Position numbers and translations under genes: made by a program. Shown one piece after another: positions 53,729 to 62,066 of a stretch of 64,000 bases of DNA. Numbering within the stretch: the stretch's first letter is position 1; every line of letters begins with the position of its first letter. This stretch comes from Kitasatospora cheerisanensis KCTC 2395 (GTDB taxonomy: Bacteria; Actinomycetota; Actinomycetes; Streptomycetales; Streptomycetaceae). The notes beneath the pieces are model-generated. The model did not search any database, was not told the DNA's origin, and worked only from the letters and a program-made list of their open reading frames with translations. Where the stretch lies: assembly GCF_000696185.1 (NCBI RefSeq), contig NZ_KK853997.1, positions 2,170,761-2,234,760 on the forward strand, read 5' to 3'.

Positions 53729-56005
53729 TCAGAACGAGGTGCTGACCGACGCTCCGTCGAAGCCCTGCTGGGCGTACAGGCTGATGTAGTTGTAGCCCGC
53801 GGGCGGGTTGCTGATGGTCAGGGTCTCGCTGTTGCCGCTGTTGGTGGACTTGGCGTTGTAGGAGCCGGTGGTGGCCCAGTTGCTGCCGTTGTAGTACAGG
53901 TCGGCGTTGCCGGTGCCGCCGGTGGCGGTGATGGTCAGGCTGGTGGTGCCGGCCGGCACCCACAGGTAGAAGTACTGGTAGTTCTGGACGGTGGCGGCGA
54001 GGTTGGAGCGGCCGCAGTTCTGGCCGAGCTGGCGGGTGTCGGCGCCGGTGCACTCGGGGAGGGTGGGCACCGTCGGGGCGCCGCAGTTGCCGCCGTTGCA
54101 GGCGGTCAGCCAGGCGTTGAAGTCGGCGTCGTAGCGGGTGCCGATGGTGGTCTTCAGGATGGTGCGGGCGCCGTTCCAGTCGCCGGCGCGGTACTTGGCG
54201 AGCACGGCGTCCATGTCGGCGCGGTGCGACTGGAGCATGTAACGGACGGCCAGGTAGCCCCAGTTGTAGACCCGGGTCTGGTCGGCGTTGTCGTAGGTGG
54301 TGTCGAACAGGGTGGACAGCGCGTAGGTGTGCTTCCCCGCCTCGGCGATCGCGTCGGTGTACTCGACGCCCCGGTAGGCGTAGGAGATGTACTCGGCGAA
54401 GCCCTCGACCCACCAGACGGTCGGGGTGGTCATGCCGGCGTCGAAGTCGCCGTACATGTCGAACCGGCCGTCGAGGTAGTGGGTGTACTCGTGGTTGAGG
54501 TTCCAGATCTGGAAGTCCGGACGCAGCCACTCGGCCTCGTGGGCGATGAACCGCGGCTGGTTGCCGGCCGCGTCCGGCTTGCCCTCCAGGTACATGCCGC
54601 CGTTGTCGGTGGAGATGTCGTAGATGGTGCCGGCGTACAGCTTGTAGTCGTTGCTGGAGTGGAACACCACCACCTCGATGGTGGAGTTGTTGTCGTTGGC
54701 GACCGCGCCCTTGTCCCGGGTCACGCCGTGGAAGAAGGCGTCCTGGCCCTTGAGGCTGGTGCAGGCGGTGTTCAGCTGATCGGCCGTCAGCGCCTGGGCG
54801 ATGATCTTGATGCTGGGGCTGCAGGTGTAGTTGACCGTCAGCACCGCGGCCTTCAGGCGGCTCGGCAGGTCGCAGGTGCCGTAGAAGGCGCAGTTGGCCT
54901 TGTCGTAGGCGTCGGTCATCTCGGCGGAGACCGCCCACATGGTGGCGGTGCGCCCGGTGATCGAGCTCTGGTCCAGCAGGCTCTTCACCAGCGGCCGGAC
55001 CTTGGCCTGCATCGCCGGGTACTGGAGGAAGCGCCCGAGCTCGCGGCCCGAGTTGACGACGATGAAGTCGCTGTCGCCGCCGAGCAGCGCGTTGTTGCGG
55101 GTGGCGAACGCCTGCAGGGCGTCCAGCACGCTCGGGTCGGCCTGCACGGCGGGCAGGAAGTCGCTGTTCTGGTGGCCGCGCCACAGCACCGTGTACACGG
55201 CGTTGACGGCGTTGCGCATGTTCCAGTTCGAGTCGTAGCTGCTGTCGTAGGCGTTCAGCAGCCGCTTCACCACCGACAGGTAGCGGGCGTTCTCGGCCGC
55301 GCTGTCGATCAGGGTGACGGCCTCGCCCAGCGTGAGGCCGTTGACGTCGCTCACGTCCTGCGAGTGCGAGGAGGCGAAGAACCGGTCCAGGCCGCCCTCG
55401 ATCGCGGTCTTGAGGCTGCTGCCGTAGGTGCCCACCACGTCCGGGTTGTACCACTGCACGTAGTAGCCGGCCCGCAGGTACAGCACGATCTGGAGCGCCG
55501 AAGTGGAGTTGTCGCCGGGGTAGTTGGCGGAGACGTCGCGCAGCGCGTTGGCCACCGTCACCATCTGCGACTCGTTGAACGCCAGCTTCGCGTCGTTCCC
55601 CTTGAGCTGGAACAGGGTGTTGACGCACTCCGAACTGGCGGACTTGATCTGGGTGACCAGCGCGCTGCCGGTCTTCCCGGTGAAGTCGGCGATGTTGCAG
55701 GCGGCGGCCGCCGCCAGGGACTTGGCCGCCGGTGCGGCCGGCTCGCCGCCGGACAGCAGCGGCGGGCTCTTGCTGGCGTCCGCCCGCACCTCGCGGTCGG
55801 AGTCCTTGCGGCGCTCGGACTCGGCGGAGCTGCGCGGCGCCGACTTCGACGCCTTCGCGGGCTTCGCCGACCGGTCACCGGCGGGGGCGGCGGCCGCCCG
55901 GGCGCCCGGCACGAAGGCGGCCAGGAATCCGAGGGCCAGACAGAGGGAGAGCAGCAGACTCAACGTTCGCGCGGGGGACGCGAGCGATATCCGGAAGGTT
56001 CGCAC
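53729..56005 (-). CDS. Secreted microbial collagenase (peptidase family M9)
   Basis: A 758-residue extracellular zinc protease. The GTG at 56005 (GGAGG upstream) gives a signal peptide (TLSLLLSLCLALGFLAAFVPGARA), a charged Lys/Ser/Arg prosegment, the M9 N-terminal activator region, and the catalytic domain with HEYTHYLDGR (His505, Glu506, His509) and the third ligand Glu534 in WWVEGFAEYIS. The C-terminus, from about 640, has a PPC domain (FYLWVPAGTTSLTITATGGTGNADLYY ... SLYAQQGFDGASVSTSF). It is expected to digest collagen or gelatin in the environment. A strong palindrome lies 85-112 bp upstream and is probably its operator. Confidence 0.94.
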   Translation of the reverse strand: MRTFRISLASPARTLSLLLSLCLALGFLAAFVPGARAAAAPAGDRSAKPAKASKSAPRSSAESERRKDSDREVRADASKSPPLLSGGEPAAPAAKSLAAAAACNIADFTGKTGSALVTQIKSASSECVNTLFQLKGNDAKLAFNESQMVTVANALRDVSANYPGDNSTSALQIVLYLRAGYYVQWYNPDVVGTYGSSLKTAIEGGLDRFFASSHSQDVSDVNGLTLGEAVTLIDSAAENARYLSVVKRLLNAYDSSYDSNWNMRNAVNAVYTVLWRGHQNSDFLPAVQADPSVLDALQAFATRNNALLGGDSDFIVVNSGRELGRFLQYPAMQAKVRPLVKSLLDQSSITGRTATMWAVSAEMTDAYDKANCAFYGTCDLPSRLKAAVLTVNYTCSPSIKIIAQALTADQLNTACTSLKGQDAFFHGVTRDKGAVANDNNSTIEVVVFHSSNDYKLYAGTIYDISTDNGGMYLEGKPDAAGNQPRFIAHEAEWLRPDFQIWNLNHEYTHYLDGRFDMYGDFDAGMTTPTVWWVEGFAEYISYAYRGVEYTDAIAEAGKHTYALSTLFDTTYDNADQTRVYNWGYLAVRYMLQSHRADMDAVLAKYRAGDWNGARTILKTTIGTRYDADFNAWLTACNGGNCGAPTVPTLPECTGADTRQLGQNCGRSNLAATVQNYQYFYLWVPAGTTSLTITATGGTGNADLYYNGSNWATTGSYNAKSTNSGNSETLTISNPPAGYNYISLYAQQGFDGASVSTSF

Positions 56006-56089
56006 GTGGGGGCCTCCGGGCCGATATGACGCCGCGCGTAGGGGGCGCGGCGGAGGGGTGGGAGACCGTCGAGACACCGCTCGGCGGCC

Positions 56090-56117
56090 GGTGACATGTA
56101 CAATTGCACATGTCACC
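56090..56117. promoter_or_regulatory. 28-bp near-perfect palindrome upstream of the collagenase gene
   Basis: Arms GGTGACATGT (56090-56099) and ACATGTCACC (56108-56117) are perfectly complementary, and the 8-bp centre contains CAATTG, so only one pair of 14 mismatches. It starts 85 bp upstream of the collagenase GTG in AT-richer sequence than its surroundings, and looks like a dimer-binding operator. The regulator is not identified. Confidence 0.75.
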
Positions 56118-56180
56118 TCACGCCGGAACCCCTCCCGGCCGGATCAACTGACCCGCATAACCTCCGAGTTGCCCCTCGGC

Positions 56181-56212
56181 CGCCTCAGCCCGCGCTCGCC
56201 TCAGCCCCCGCT
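56181..56212 (+). repeat. Short 16-bp tandem repeat
   Basis: Two nearly identical copies of CGCCTCAGCCCGCGCT (56181-56196 and 56197-56212, one difference), with a partial third copy running into the DUF4180-like stop region. Confidence 0.7.
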
Positions 56213-56225
56213 CGCCTCGGCGGCC

Positions 56226-56588
56226 TCAGCCGGCGAAGCGCTCGGCCAGCTCCGCCAGGTCCGCGACGAACCACAGCTGCAGGCCGCGGTTGCTCTCCCG
56301 CACGAAGTCCCGCAACGCGTCCGACCGCTCCACCTGCGGCGAGACGTCACCCACCACCGCGAGACCCATCCGGTACTGCGCGAACTTCTGCACCACCCCG
56401 CCCGCGACGCCGCTGCGCAGCCGGAAGAACTCCTCCCCCAGCCGCGACACCGGCACCGCCACCCAGGACGCCCCCTGGTAGTACGCGTTCCCCAGCAGGT
56501 CCACCGCGTCCTGCTCCCCCGCGACCGGCTCCCCCTCCGCCGCGCACACCATCACCTGGACCCCGCCCAGCTCCTGAACCACCGTCAC
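56226..56588 (-). CDS. DUF4180-like protein
   Basis: A 120-residue protein: VQVMVCAAEGEPVAGEQDAVDLLGNAYYQGASWVAVPVSRLGEEFFRLRSGVAGGVVQKFAQYRMGLAVVGDV, then SNRGLQLWFVADLAELAERF. This is the DUF4180 pattern (DAxDLLGNAYYQGA, FFRLRSGVAGEVLQKFVNYR), a small alpha/beta domain of unknown function found in many bacteria. It starts with GTG 56588, which overlaps the stop of the regulator gene (GTGA), so both are translated together and probably function together. Confidence 0.85.
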   Translation of the reverse strand: MTVVQELGGVQVMVCAAEGEPVAGEQDAVDLLGNAYYQGASWVAVPVSRLGEEFFRLRSGVAGGVVQKFAQYRMGLAVVGDVSPQVERSDALRDFVRESNRGLQLWFVADLAELAERFAG

Positions 56589-57003
56589 CGCACGTCTCCC
56601 GTCAGCTCCTCGATCATCCCCAGCACATCCCCGACCCGCCGCGGCGGACCCAGCACCACGAACCGCAAGGCGCTCCGCGACTCGTCCCGCACCGCCTGCA
56701 CCCACAGCGGCCGCGACTCCCCCGACCACGCCCCGGCCGCCGCGAGCACCGCCGTCACCAGGCGATCCGCGTCCCCCCGCCCCACCCCGTCCACCTGCAC
56801 CACCGCCGAGACCTCCACCCGCGAAGGGCTCGCCGCCCCGCCCCTCCCCCGGTGAACGCCTCCACCTCCCCCCGCGCGATCCGGTACTGCTTCCCGATCC
56901 GCGTCGCCTTCAACTTCCCGTCCCGCACGTAGCCCCGGACGGTCTTCACATGCAGCCCCAACAACCCGGCCACATCCTCAACGGAATAGAACTCCTGCCG
57001 CAC
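56585..57003 (-). pseudogene. BldC/excisionase-type HTH regulator with C-terminal domain; frameshifted (probable sequence error)
   Basis: GTG 57003 (AAGGA upstream) begins a MerR/excisionase-like helix-turn-helix: EFYSVEDVAGLLGLHVKTVRGYVRDGKLKATRIGKQYRIARGEVEAFTG. The frame then gives Arg/Trp-rich nonsense. Adding one G in the five-G run (+ strand C at 56846-56850) joins it to RGGAASPSRVEVSAVVQVDGVGRGDADRLVTAVLAAAG...LWVQAVRDESRSALRFVVLG, a small C-terminal domain that I recall following this HTH in other streptomycetes. Corrected length 139. It is coupled to the DUF4180-like gene by GTGA. Confidence 0.75.
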
Positions 57004-57095
57004 GCCGCATCCTTCCCTATCACTCCCCATCACGCCACCAATACCGAACATTACCGCCCACTCACCACGCCCACTCAACGCGCCCACGCCCCGCC

Positions 57096-57124
57096 AGGGG
57101 CGCGAGGAACTGCGCGAGCAACCA
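57096..57124 (+). repeat. Dispersed streptomycete intergenic repeat
   Basis: The sequence around AGGGGCGCGAGGAACTGCGC closely resembles the short element that I recall recurring in many Streptomyces intergenic regions (GCGCAGTT-CCTCGCGCCCC in reverse). It can fold into a small hairpin (GCGC with GCGC). Function unknown. Confidence 0.6.
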
Positions 57125-57267
57125 CCCCCCGCCGGCCAGCTCGCGCGTACCTCCGAAACCCCCGCCCCACGGCGCGCCCCTCCACGGCACCCGCACCACG
57201 CCTTCGGCGACCAGATCGCCCCCGCCACGTGTCGCGCCCTCTCGAAGCCGGGCCCGAAATAAATCCC

Positions 57268-57295
57268 TTGCATCCACCGAAGCGCCCGCTAGGGT
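57268..57295 (+). promoter_or_regulatory. Predicted promoter of the RIO kinase transcript
   Basis: TTGCAT (57268-57273), 16-bp spacer, TAGGGT (57290-57295): a good match to the housekeeping streptomycete promoter. The expected start near 57302 would give a leader of about 177 nt before the kinase GTG. Confidence 0.65.
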
Positions 57296-57354
57296 TGTCC
57301 CCGTCCTTCCGCATGCGTTCGTGCGGGAGTGGGTCGAGAGGAGGTGTGGTCAGG

Positions 57355-57429
57355 ATGGTTGCCGCCGTGTCGCGGCGCGCTTTCGCCTGCGCGCCATACG
57401 AGTCCTCCCGTCTTCTTCCCACCGGCTGA
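57355..57429 (+). CDS. Possible 24-residue leader peptide before the RIO kinase
   Basis: ATG 57355 is preceded by AGGAGG (about 10 nt), the best ribosome-binding site in the region. The frame encodes MVAAVSRRAFACAPYESS and then RLLPTG, 24 residues. Its last codons enter the left arm of a strong hairpin, so translation of this frame would open that hairpin, which is a common attenuation layout. No amino-acid bias points to a signal. Unproven. Confidence 0.45.
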   Translation: MVAAVSRRAFACAPYESSRLLPTG

Positions 57430-57456
57430 CAGCGCGTCACTCCGCGCCCCGGTGGG
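57418..57456 (+). promoter_or_regulatory. Leader hairpin before the RIO kinase gene
   Basis: CCCACCGG (57418-57425) pairs with CCGGTGGG (57449-57456), and inside it GCGCG (57432-57436) pairs with CGCGC (57443-57447). The stop codon of the leader frame is in the left side loop. The kinase ribosome-binding site AGGAG lies just downstream. Confidence 0.55.
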
Positions 57457-57478
57457 CCACTCCCCAGGAGCCACCGCA

Positions 57479-58468
57479 GTGCGCGAGCGCTTTGCCGACA
57501 GCGAGTCCTTCTCCCGTATCCGCCCCAAGGGCGCTTCCCGTCGCGGCCGCAAGGCCGACCGTTTCGACGACGCCGAGCCCGAGTACCTCTACTTCCCCAC
57601 CGACGCGCCCGAGTTCGAGCCCGAGGCCGAGTCCGACTCCGAGGGCTGGGACGAGGAGACCCCGAGCGTCTCCGACGGCCCGGCCGTCGGCGACCGCTGG
57701 TCGACGTGGGACCAGTCCACCCCCACCGAGAAGGGCCCCGAGCCGCGCCCCGACTGGGTGGTCACCGAACTCGCGGCGGTCGACACCGAGTTGGGCATCG
57801 TGAAGACCGGCAAGGAGGCCGACGTCTTCCTGCTGGAGCGCGCCGTCCCGGGCACCGAGCGTCGGACGCTGATGGCGGCCAAGCGCTACCGGGATGCCCA
57901 GCACCGCATGTTCCACCGCGATTCCGGCTACCTGGAGGGCCGCCAGCACAAGGAGTCCCGGGTGAGCCGGGCGATGGCGAAGCGCACCGCGTTCGGCAAG
58001 GAGGCGATCGCCGGCCAGTGGGCGGCGGCCGAGTTCGCCGCGCTGTGCCGCCTGTGGTCGGCGGGCGTCGCGGTGCCGTACCCGGTGCAGATCACCGGCA
58101 CCGAGATCCTGATGGAGTTCGTCGGCGACGAGTCGGGCGCGGCCGCCCCGCGGCTGGCCCAACTGCGCGCCGAGGAGGCCGATGTCGAGGACCTGTGGGC
58201 GCAGTTGGGCCGGAGCCTGTCCCTGCTGGCGTACGACGGCTACGCGCACGGCGACCTCTCGGCGTACAACATCCTGGTGCACCGGGGCCGCCTGGTGATC
58301 ATCGACGTGCCGCAGATCGTGGACGTGGTGGCGAACCCGCGCGGCCTGTCCTTCCTGGAGCGGGACGTCCGCAACGTCGGGGCCTGGTTCGTCTCCCGCG
58401 GCCTGCCGCCCGAGCGGGTGGAGGCCTTGGTGGAGTCCCTCGCCGAGGACGCCCGCCTACGCCGCTGA
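57479..58468 (+). CDS. RIO1-type serine protein kinase
   Basis: A 329-residue atypical kinase. The N-terminal 95 residues are acidic and disordered-looking (FDDAEPEYLYFPTDAPEFEPEAESDSEGWDEE). The RIO fold follows: TGKEADVFLL (110-119) with the P-loop-like segment, ATP Lys135 in MAAKRYRD, flexible loop HRMFHRDSGYLEGRQHKESRVSRAMAKRT, then HGDLSAYN (257-264, catalytic Asp259) and metal-binding Asp276 in LVIIDVPQIVD. RIO1 acts in ribosome maturation in eukaryotes; bacterial substrates are unknown. GTG 57479 has AGGAG 8 nt upstream. Confidence 0.93.
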   Translation: MRERFADSESFSRIRPKGASRRGRKADRFDDAEPEYLYFPTDAPEFEPEAESDSEGWDEETPSVSDGPAVGDRWSTWDQSTPTEKGPEPRPDWVVTELAAVDTELGIVKTGKEADVFLLERAVPGTERRTLMAAKRYRDAQHRMFHRDSGYLEGRQHKESRVSRAMAKRTAFGKEAIAGQWAAAEFAALCRLWSAGVAVPYPVQITGTEILMEFVGDESGAAAPRLAQLRAEEADVEDLWAQLGRSLSLLAYDGYAHGDLSAYNILVHRGRLVIIDVPQIVDVVANPRGLSFLERDVRNVGAWFVSRGLPPERVEALVESLAEDARLRR

Positions 58469-58474
58469 CCACCC

Positions 58475-58500
58475 GTCGGCCCGCGCACGGCCGGGCCGAC
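58475..58500. terminator. Hairpin between convergent genes
   Basis: GTCGGCCC (58475-58482) with GGGCCGAC (58493-58500) and a 10-nt loop, between the kinase and hydrolase stops. Confidence 0.65.
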
Positions 58501-58515
58501 CGACGGGCCGTCAGG

Positions 58516-59388
58516 TCACTCGCTGGGCCAGAGGATGAACCGCGGCAGCACCACCCGCCGCGGTTCTCCGCCGGCCGCCGCGAGCGCCCCGCGGATCTCG
58601 TACAGGTGGGCGACGGCGAGTTCGAGCGGGGCTTCGTACGGCTGGTAGGTGTAGCGGATCGGGTAGTCGACGCCGGGCTTCACCGACATCTCGATGTGGC
58701 AGCCGAGGACGTGGCTGACGGGCCGCCGTTCGGCGAGGTCGATCATCCGGTCGATGCTGTGGGCGAACGCGGCCCAGTCCTCGATGTAGAGCCGGCCGGG
58801 GTAGACGGTGTCGCCGGTGAGCAGGAAGCCGCTCCACGGGTCGTAGTAGGTGACCGAGGCGGCGTGGTGCCCGGGGGTGGCGAGGCACTCCAGCACCCGC
58901 CCGCCGAGGTCGATCCGGGCGACGGCCTCCGGGTCGGCGCCGAAGCCGAACCACGGCCAGGCGACGTCCTTCCCGGCGGGGACGAGTTCGGTGCCGGGCC
59001 GGCCGGCGAACTGCCCGTCCCCGGCGACGTGGTCGCCGTGCGCGTGGGTGTGCACCACCAGCAGCCGGTAGTCCTCCCGCGGGTGGCGGGCGAGCCAGGC
59101 GTCGATCAGCTCGTCGACGGTCCGCCGCAGCGGCAGGTACGCGGCTTCGGCGGTGGCCCCGGTGTCGATCAGTACGGCCCGCTCGTTGCCGAACAGCAGG
59201 TACAGGAACGGCGCTTCGTAGTTGACGGCCATGTTCTGCCGCAGGATCACGGTGTGCTCGTCGTGCGCGTACACCTGCAGGTCGGGGTCGGTGTTGTGCT
59301 TGGCCGACGGCGAGCCGTGGTTCCAGGTGACGTCCAGCGGCCGCGTCCCGGGCCGTCCGGTGGTGAAGTCGATGGGGTTGTCGGGCAC
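58516..59388 (-). CDS. Metallo-beta-lactamase-fold hydrolase
   Basis: A 290-residue MBL-fold enzyme: HTHAHGDH (113-120), the usual HxHxDH zinc motif, followed by later ligands in TPGHHAASVTYYD and LLTGDTVYPGRLY (bridging Asp) and the C-terminal VLGCHIEMS. It resembles glyoxalase II-like or aryl-sulfatase-like MBL hydrolases of unknown substrate. GTG 59388 has GGAGGA upstream. Convergent with the RIO kinase gene. Confidence 0.9.
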   Translation of the reverse strand: MPDNPIDFTTGRPGTRPLDVTWNHGSPSAKHNTDPDLQVYAHDEHTVILRQNMAVNYEAPFLYLLFGNERAVLIDTGATAEAAYLPLRRTVDELIDAWLARHPREDYRLLVVHTHAHGDHVAGDGQFAGRPGTELVPAGKDVAWPWFGFGADPEAVARIDLGGRVLECLATPGHHAASVTYYDPWSGFLLTGDTVYPGRLYIEDWAAFAHSIDRMIDLAERRPVSHVLGCHIEMSVKPGVDYPIRYTYQPYEAPLELAVAHLYEIRGALAAAGGEPRRVVLPRFILWPSE

Positions 59389-59594
59389 TGCGGCGTTCCT
59401 CCGGATCCGGCGGGCAGGTGGGGCTCCTGACCGTACGTCAGTACCAACGCGCCGCCCGAACAGACGTTCCGAGGTGCCGTGTAGAGTCACCGCGGCGAGC
59501 CGGGGTGCGCGGACCGGACCGACTTCCCATCGGCCGTCCGGGCAGCCAGACTCTCTGCTGACAAGTCGTACAACATGCTCGGGGGATGCGGGAC

Positions 59595-61454
59595 ATGTGG
59601 GGTCGGGGGACCGTGCTCGGGGGCCGCTACGCCCTCACCGAGCGGCTCGGCAGCGGCGCCATGGGCGAGGTCTGGCGGGCCGAGGACCGGGTGCTGGGCC
59701 GTCAGGTCGCGGTGAAGATCGTGCTTCCGGCGCTGATGGAGGACGAGGTCTTCGCGGCCCGCTTCCGGCGCGAGGCGACCGTGCTGGCCGCGATGAGCCA
59801 CCGCGGCGTGGTGCACATCCACGACTACGGCGAGGACGTCTCCGATCCGTCCGCGAAGATCGCGTACATCGTGATGGAGCTGCTGTCCGGCCGGCCGCTG
59901 GACAAGGCCAAGGGCCGCGGCAGCTTCCCGCCGGACCGGGCGCTGGACATCACGGCGCAGATGCTGGACGCCCTGCACGCCGCCCACCAGCAGGGCATCG
60001 TGCACCGCGACATCAAGCCGTCCAACCTGATGATCGATCAGGACGGCCGGGTCACCGTCACCGACTTCGGCATCGCCCGCACCCTGGCCGACACCCGGAT
60101 CACCACCGCCCACGCGGTGATCGGCACCGCCCTGTACATGGCCCCGGAACGCGCCGAGGGCAAGGACGCCTCGGCGGCGTCCGACCTGTACTCGGTCGGC
60201 GTGGTGCTGTACGAACTGCTGGCCGGGAAGCCGCCGTTCAGCGGGGAGACCCCGCTGGAGGTGGTGCTCAAGCACGTCCGCGAGCCGGTGCCGGAGCTGC
60301 CGGGGACGGTGCCCGCACCGGTGCGCGCCGTGGTCGCCAGGGCGCTCGCCAAGCAGCCCGGCGACCGCTACCCGGACGCCGCGGCGATGGCCGCCGCCGC
60401 CCGGCAGGCGATGTCCACCCCGGCCGGCCTGGGCGCCGTCGTCGCCCTCGCCGGGCCGGACGAGAACCCGCCCGCCGTCCCCGCCCCGGCCCCCGTCCCC
60501 GCCAACGCCAACCCCAACGCCGCCACCGTGCCCGCGCGGGCCGAACGCGGCGGCCGGCGGCGGCTGGTCACCCTGGTCCTCCCGATCGTGCTGGTCACCG
60601 GCGGCGGGGTGACGGCCCAGCAGTTCGACCTGCTGCCCTGGCAGCACCGGGCGGAGAGCGGCGTGGCCGCCAAGTCCCAGGACCCCCAAGCCGGTTCCCC
60701 GTCCGCGTCCGGTTCCGCGCCGAGCGGCCAGGCCTCCGGCACCGTACAGGGCAGCGCCACGCCGCCGCCGTCCTCGGCCCCGCCGGCCACCGACCAGGCC
60801 GGCAACCCCGTCCCGCCCGGCGGCGCACCCGCCCCCGGCGCCAACACCGGCAACGGCGGTACGGGCAGCGGCGGTTCGACCACCACCGGCGGCGGCAGCA
60901 CCGGGACCTCCGGCGGCGGCACGGGCAGCTCCGGCGGCTCGAACAGCGGCGGCGCGGGCGGCGGCGGTGGCGGCAACGCCAACCCGGCCCAGCCCGCCCC
61001 GGCCACCAGCAAGCCCACCGCCAACGGCCCGGCCGCGGGCTGCGGCGGCAGCGGCTGGGGCCGGCTGGTCAACGTCGGCACCGGTCAGGCCGCGGGCCTG
61101 GGCTCGGCCGCCCTGAGCGCGGGCGTCCCCGTGGTGTCGGGCAGCAACACCTCCTACGGCTGGATCAGGAGCACCGACGGCACCGGCGTCACCACCTTCA
61201 CCGCCTGCAAGAGCGGCAGCGGCGTCAGCCTCGGCGCCCGCTACGCCGGCAGCCCGAACATCGCCGAACTGGCGGGGGCGAGCTCCTACGGCGACATGAC
61301 CAACTGGTACGCGACGGATGCCGGTTCGGGCACCTTCCAGCTCAAGTTCGGCTACGGCGTGCAGAGTTGCCTCACCGACACCGGCAGCGGCAGCACCCTC
61401 GCGGTCACCACCTGCTCGCCCGGCTCCACGTCCCAGCTCTTCCGGTTCTCCTGA
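59595..61454 (+). CDS. Membrane serine/threonine protein kinase with lectin-like ectodomain
   Basis: A 619-residue PknB-type receptor kinase. The kinase domain is complete: glycine loop GSGAMGEV (19-26), Lys41, Glu60, HRDIKPSNL (137-145), DFG at 157, MAPERA. A juxtamembrane stretch of Pro/Ala precedes one membrane helix (LVTLVLPIVLVTGGGVTA, about 313-330). Outside is a long Gly/Ser/Thr-rich linker and a C-terminal beta-rich domain of about 140 residues (WGRLVNVGTGQAAGLGSAALSAGVP..., ending GVQSCLTDTGSGSTLAVTTCSPGSTSQLFRFS), resembling a ricin-type lectin repeat rather than PASTA. I prefer ATG 59595 with GGGGGA; ATG 59586 is also possible. Confidence 0.92.
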   Translation: MWGRGTVLGGRYALTERLGSGAMGEVWRAEDRVLGRQVAVKIVLPALMEDEVFAARFRREATVLAAMSHRGVVHIHDYGEDVSDPSAKIAYIVMELLSGRPLDKAKGRGSFPPDRALDITAQMLDALHAAHQQGIVHRDIKPSNLMIDQDGRVTVTDFGIARTLADTRITTAHAVIGTALYMAPERAEGKDASAASDLYSVGVVLYELLAGKPPFSGETPLEVVLKHVREPVPELPGTVPAPVRAVVARALAKQPGDRYPDAAAMAAAARQAMSTPAGLGAVVALAGPDENPPAVPAPAPVPANANPNAATVPARAERGGRRRLVTLVLPIVLVTGGGVTAQQFDLLPWQHRAESGVAAKSQDPQAGSPSASGSAPSGQASGTVQGSATPPPSSAPPATDQAGNPVPPGGAPAPGANTGNGGTGSGGSTTTGGGSTGTSGGGTGSSGGSNSGGAGGGGGGNANPAQPAPATSKPTANGPAAGCGGSGWGRLVNVGTGQAAGLGSAALSAGVPVVSGSNTSYGWIRSTDGTGVTTFTACKSGSGVSLGARYAGSPNIAELAGASSYGDMTNWYATDAGSGTFQLKFGYGVQSCLTDTGSGSTLAVTTCSPGSTSQLFRFS

Positions 61455-61511
61455 CCCCGACTCCCGCGCGTCGCGACGGAGTTGTCACACCCCTCGGGAA
61501 GAGTTCCGGAC

Positions 61512-62066
61512 ATGGCCGAACAGTACGTCACCGCGTTCGCGGTGGACGCCGCGCTGCTGCTGCGCCTGCCCGGCTCGGGCGGGCCCGGGCTGCCGGGCGT
61601 CCCGGCGTCCGCGGCCCTCACCGAACTGCTCTCCGGCCGCCTGCGGGCCGGCGCGGACTCCCGCTACACCGCGCTGCTCCCGGCCCTCGCGGGCACCCTC
61701 GGCACCCCGCTCGGCGAGGTGGTCCTGACCGGCCGCCACTGGGACGAACTCACCGGCGTCTTCCACACCCTGCGCCTGCCGGCCCTCGCCACCCTCTGGT
61801 CCCGCCGCTGGCCCTGGCCCGACGGCGCCACCGACGACGGCCCCTGGCCCTGCCCCACCCTCACCCCGCACGCCGCGCTCCCCGCCGTGCTGGCCGACCT
61901 CGACGCGCTCGACCCGGAGGCGCTCCCCGGGCACCCCACCGAGCACCTGGAGGACGAGGACCTGGAGGACGCCGCCTGGTTCCTCACCGAGCACCTCCCC
62001 ACCTGGGCCTCCCACGCCCACGCCCGGGCCCTCGACCTGCTGCTGCTCCGCGACGGCGCCCGATGA
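61512..62066 (+). CDS. Conserved hypothetical protein
   Basis: A 184-residue protein with a hydrophobic first half (YVTAFAVDAALLLRLPGSGGPG) and several Leu/Trp-rich helices (ELTGVFHTLRLPALATLWSRRWPWPD; AWFLTEHLPTWASHAHARALDLLLL). I do not recognise a family. It ends with ATGA shared with the next gene, so the pair is translationally coupled; both follow the receptor kinase on the same strand and may be in its operon. Confidence 0.65.
   Translation: MAEQYVTAFAVDAALLLRLPGSGGPGLPGVPASAALTELLSGRLRAGADSRYTALLPALAGTLGTPLGEVVLTGRHWDELTGVFHTLRLPALATLWSRRWPWPDGATDDGPWPCPTLTPHAALPAVLADLDALDPEALPGHPTEHLEDEDLEDAAWFLTEHLPTWASHAHARALDLLLLRDGAR

Larger units (their letters stand above)
57004..57478. other. 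475-bp region between the HTH regulator and the RIO kinase
   Basis: It holds the promoter of the HTH gene (minus strand), a dispersed intergenic repeat, and the promoter, leader frame and hairpin of the RIO kinase gene; these are listed separately. No other gene is seen. Confidence 0.6.
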
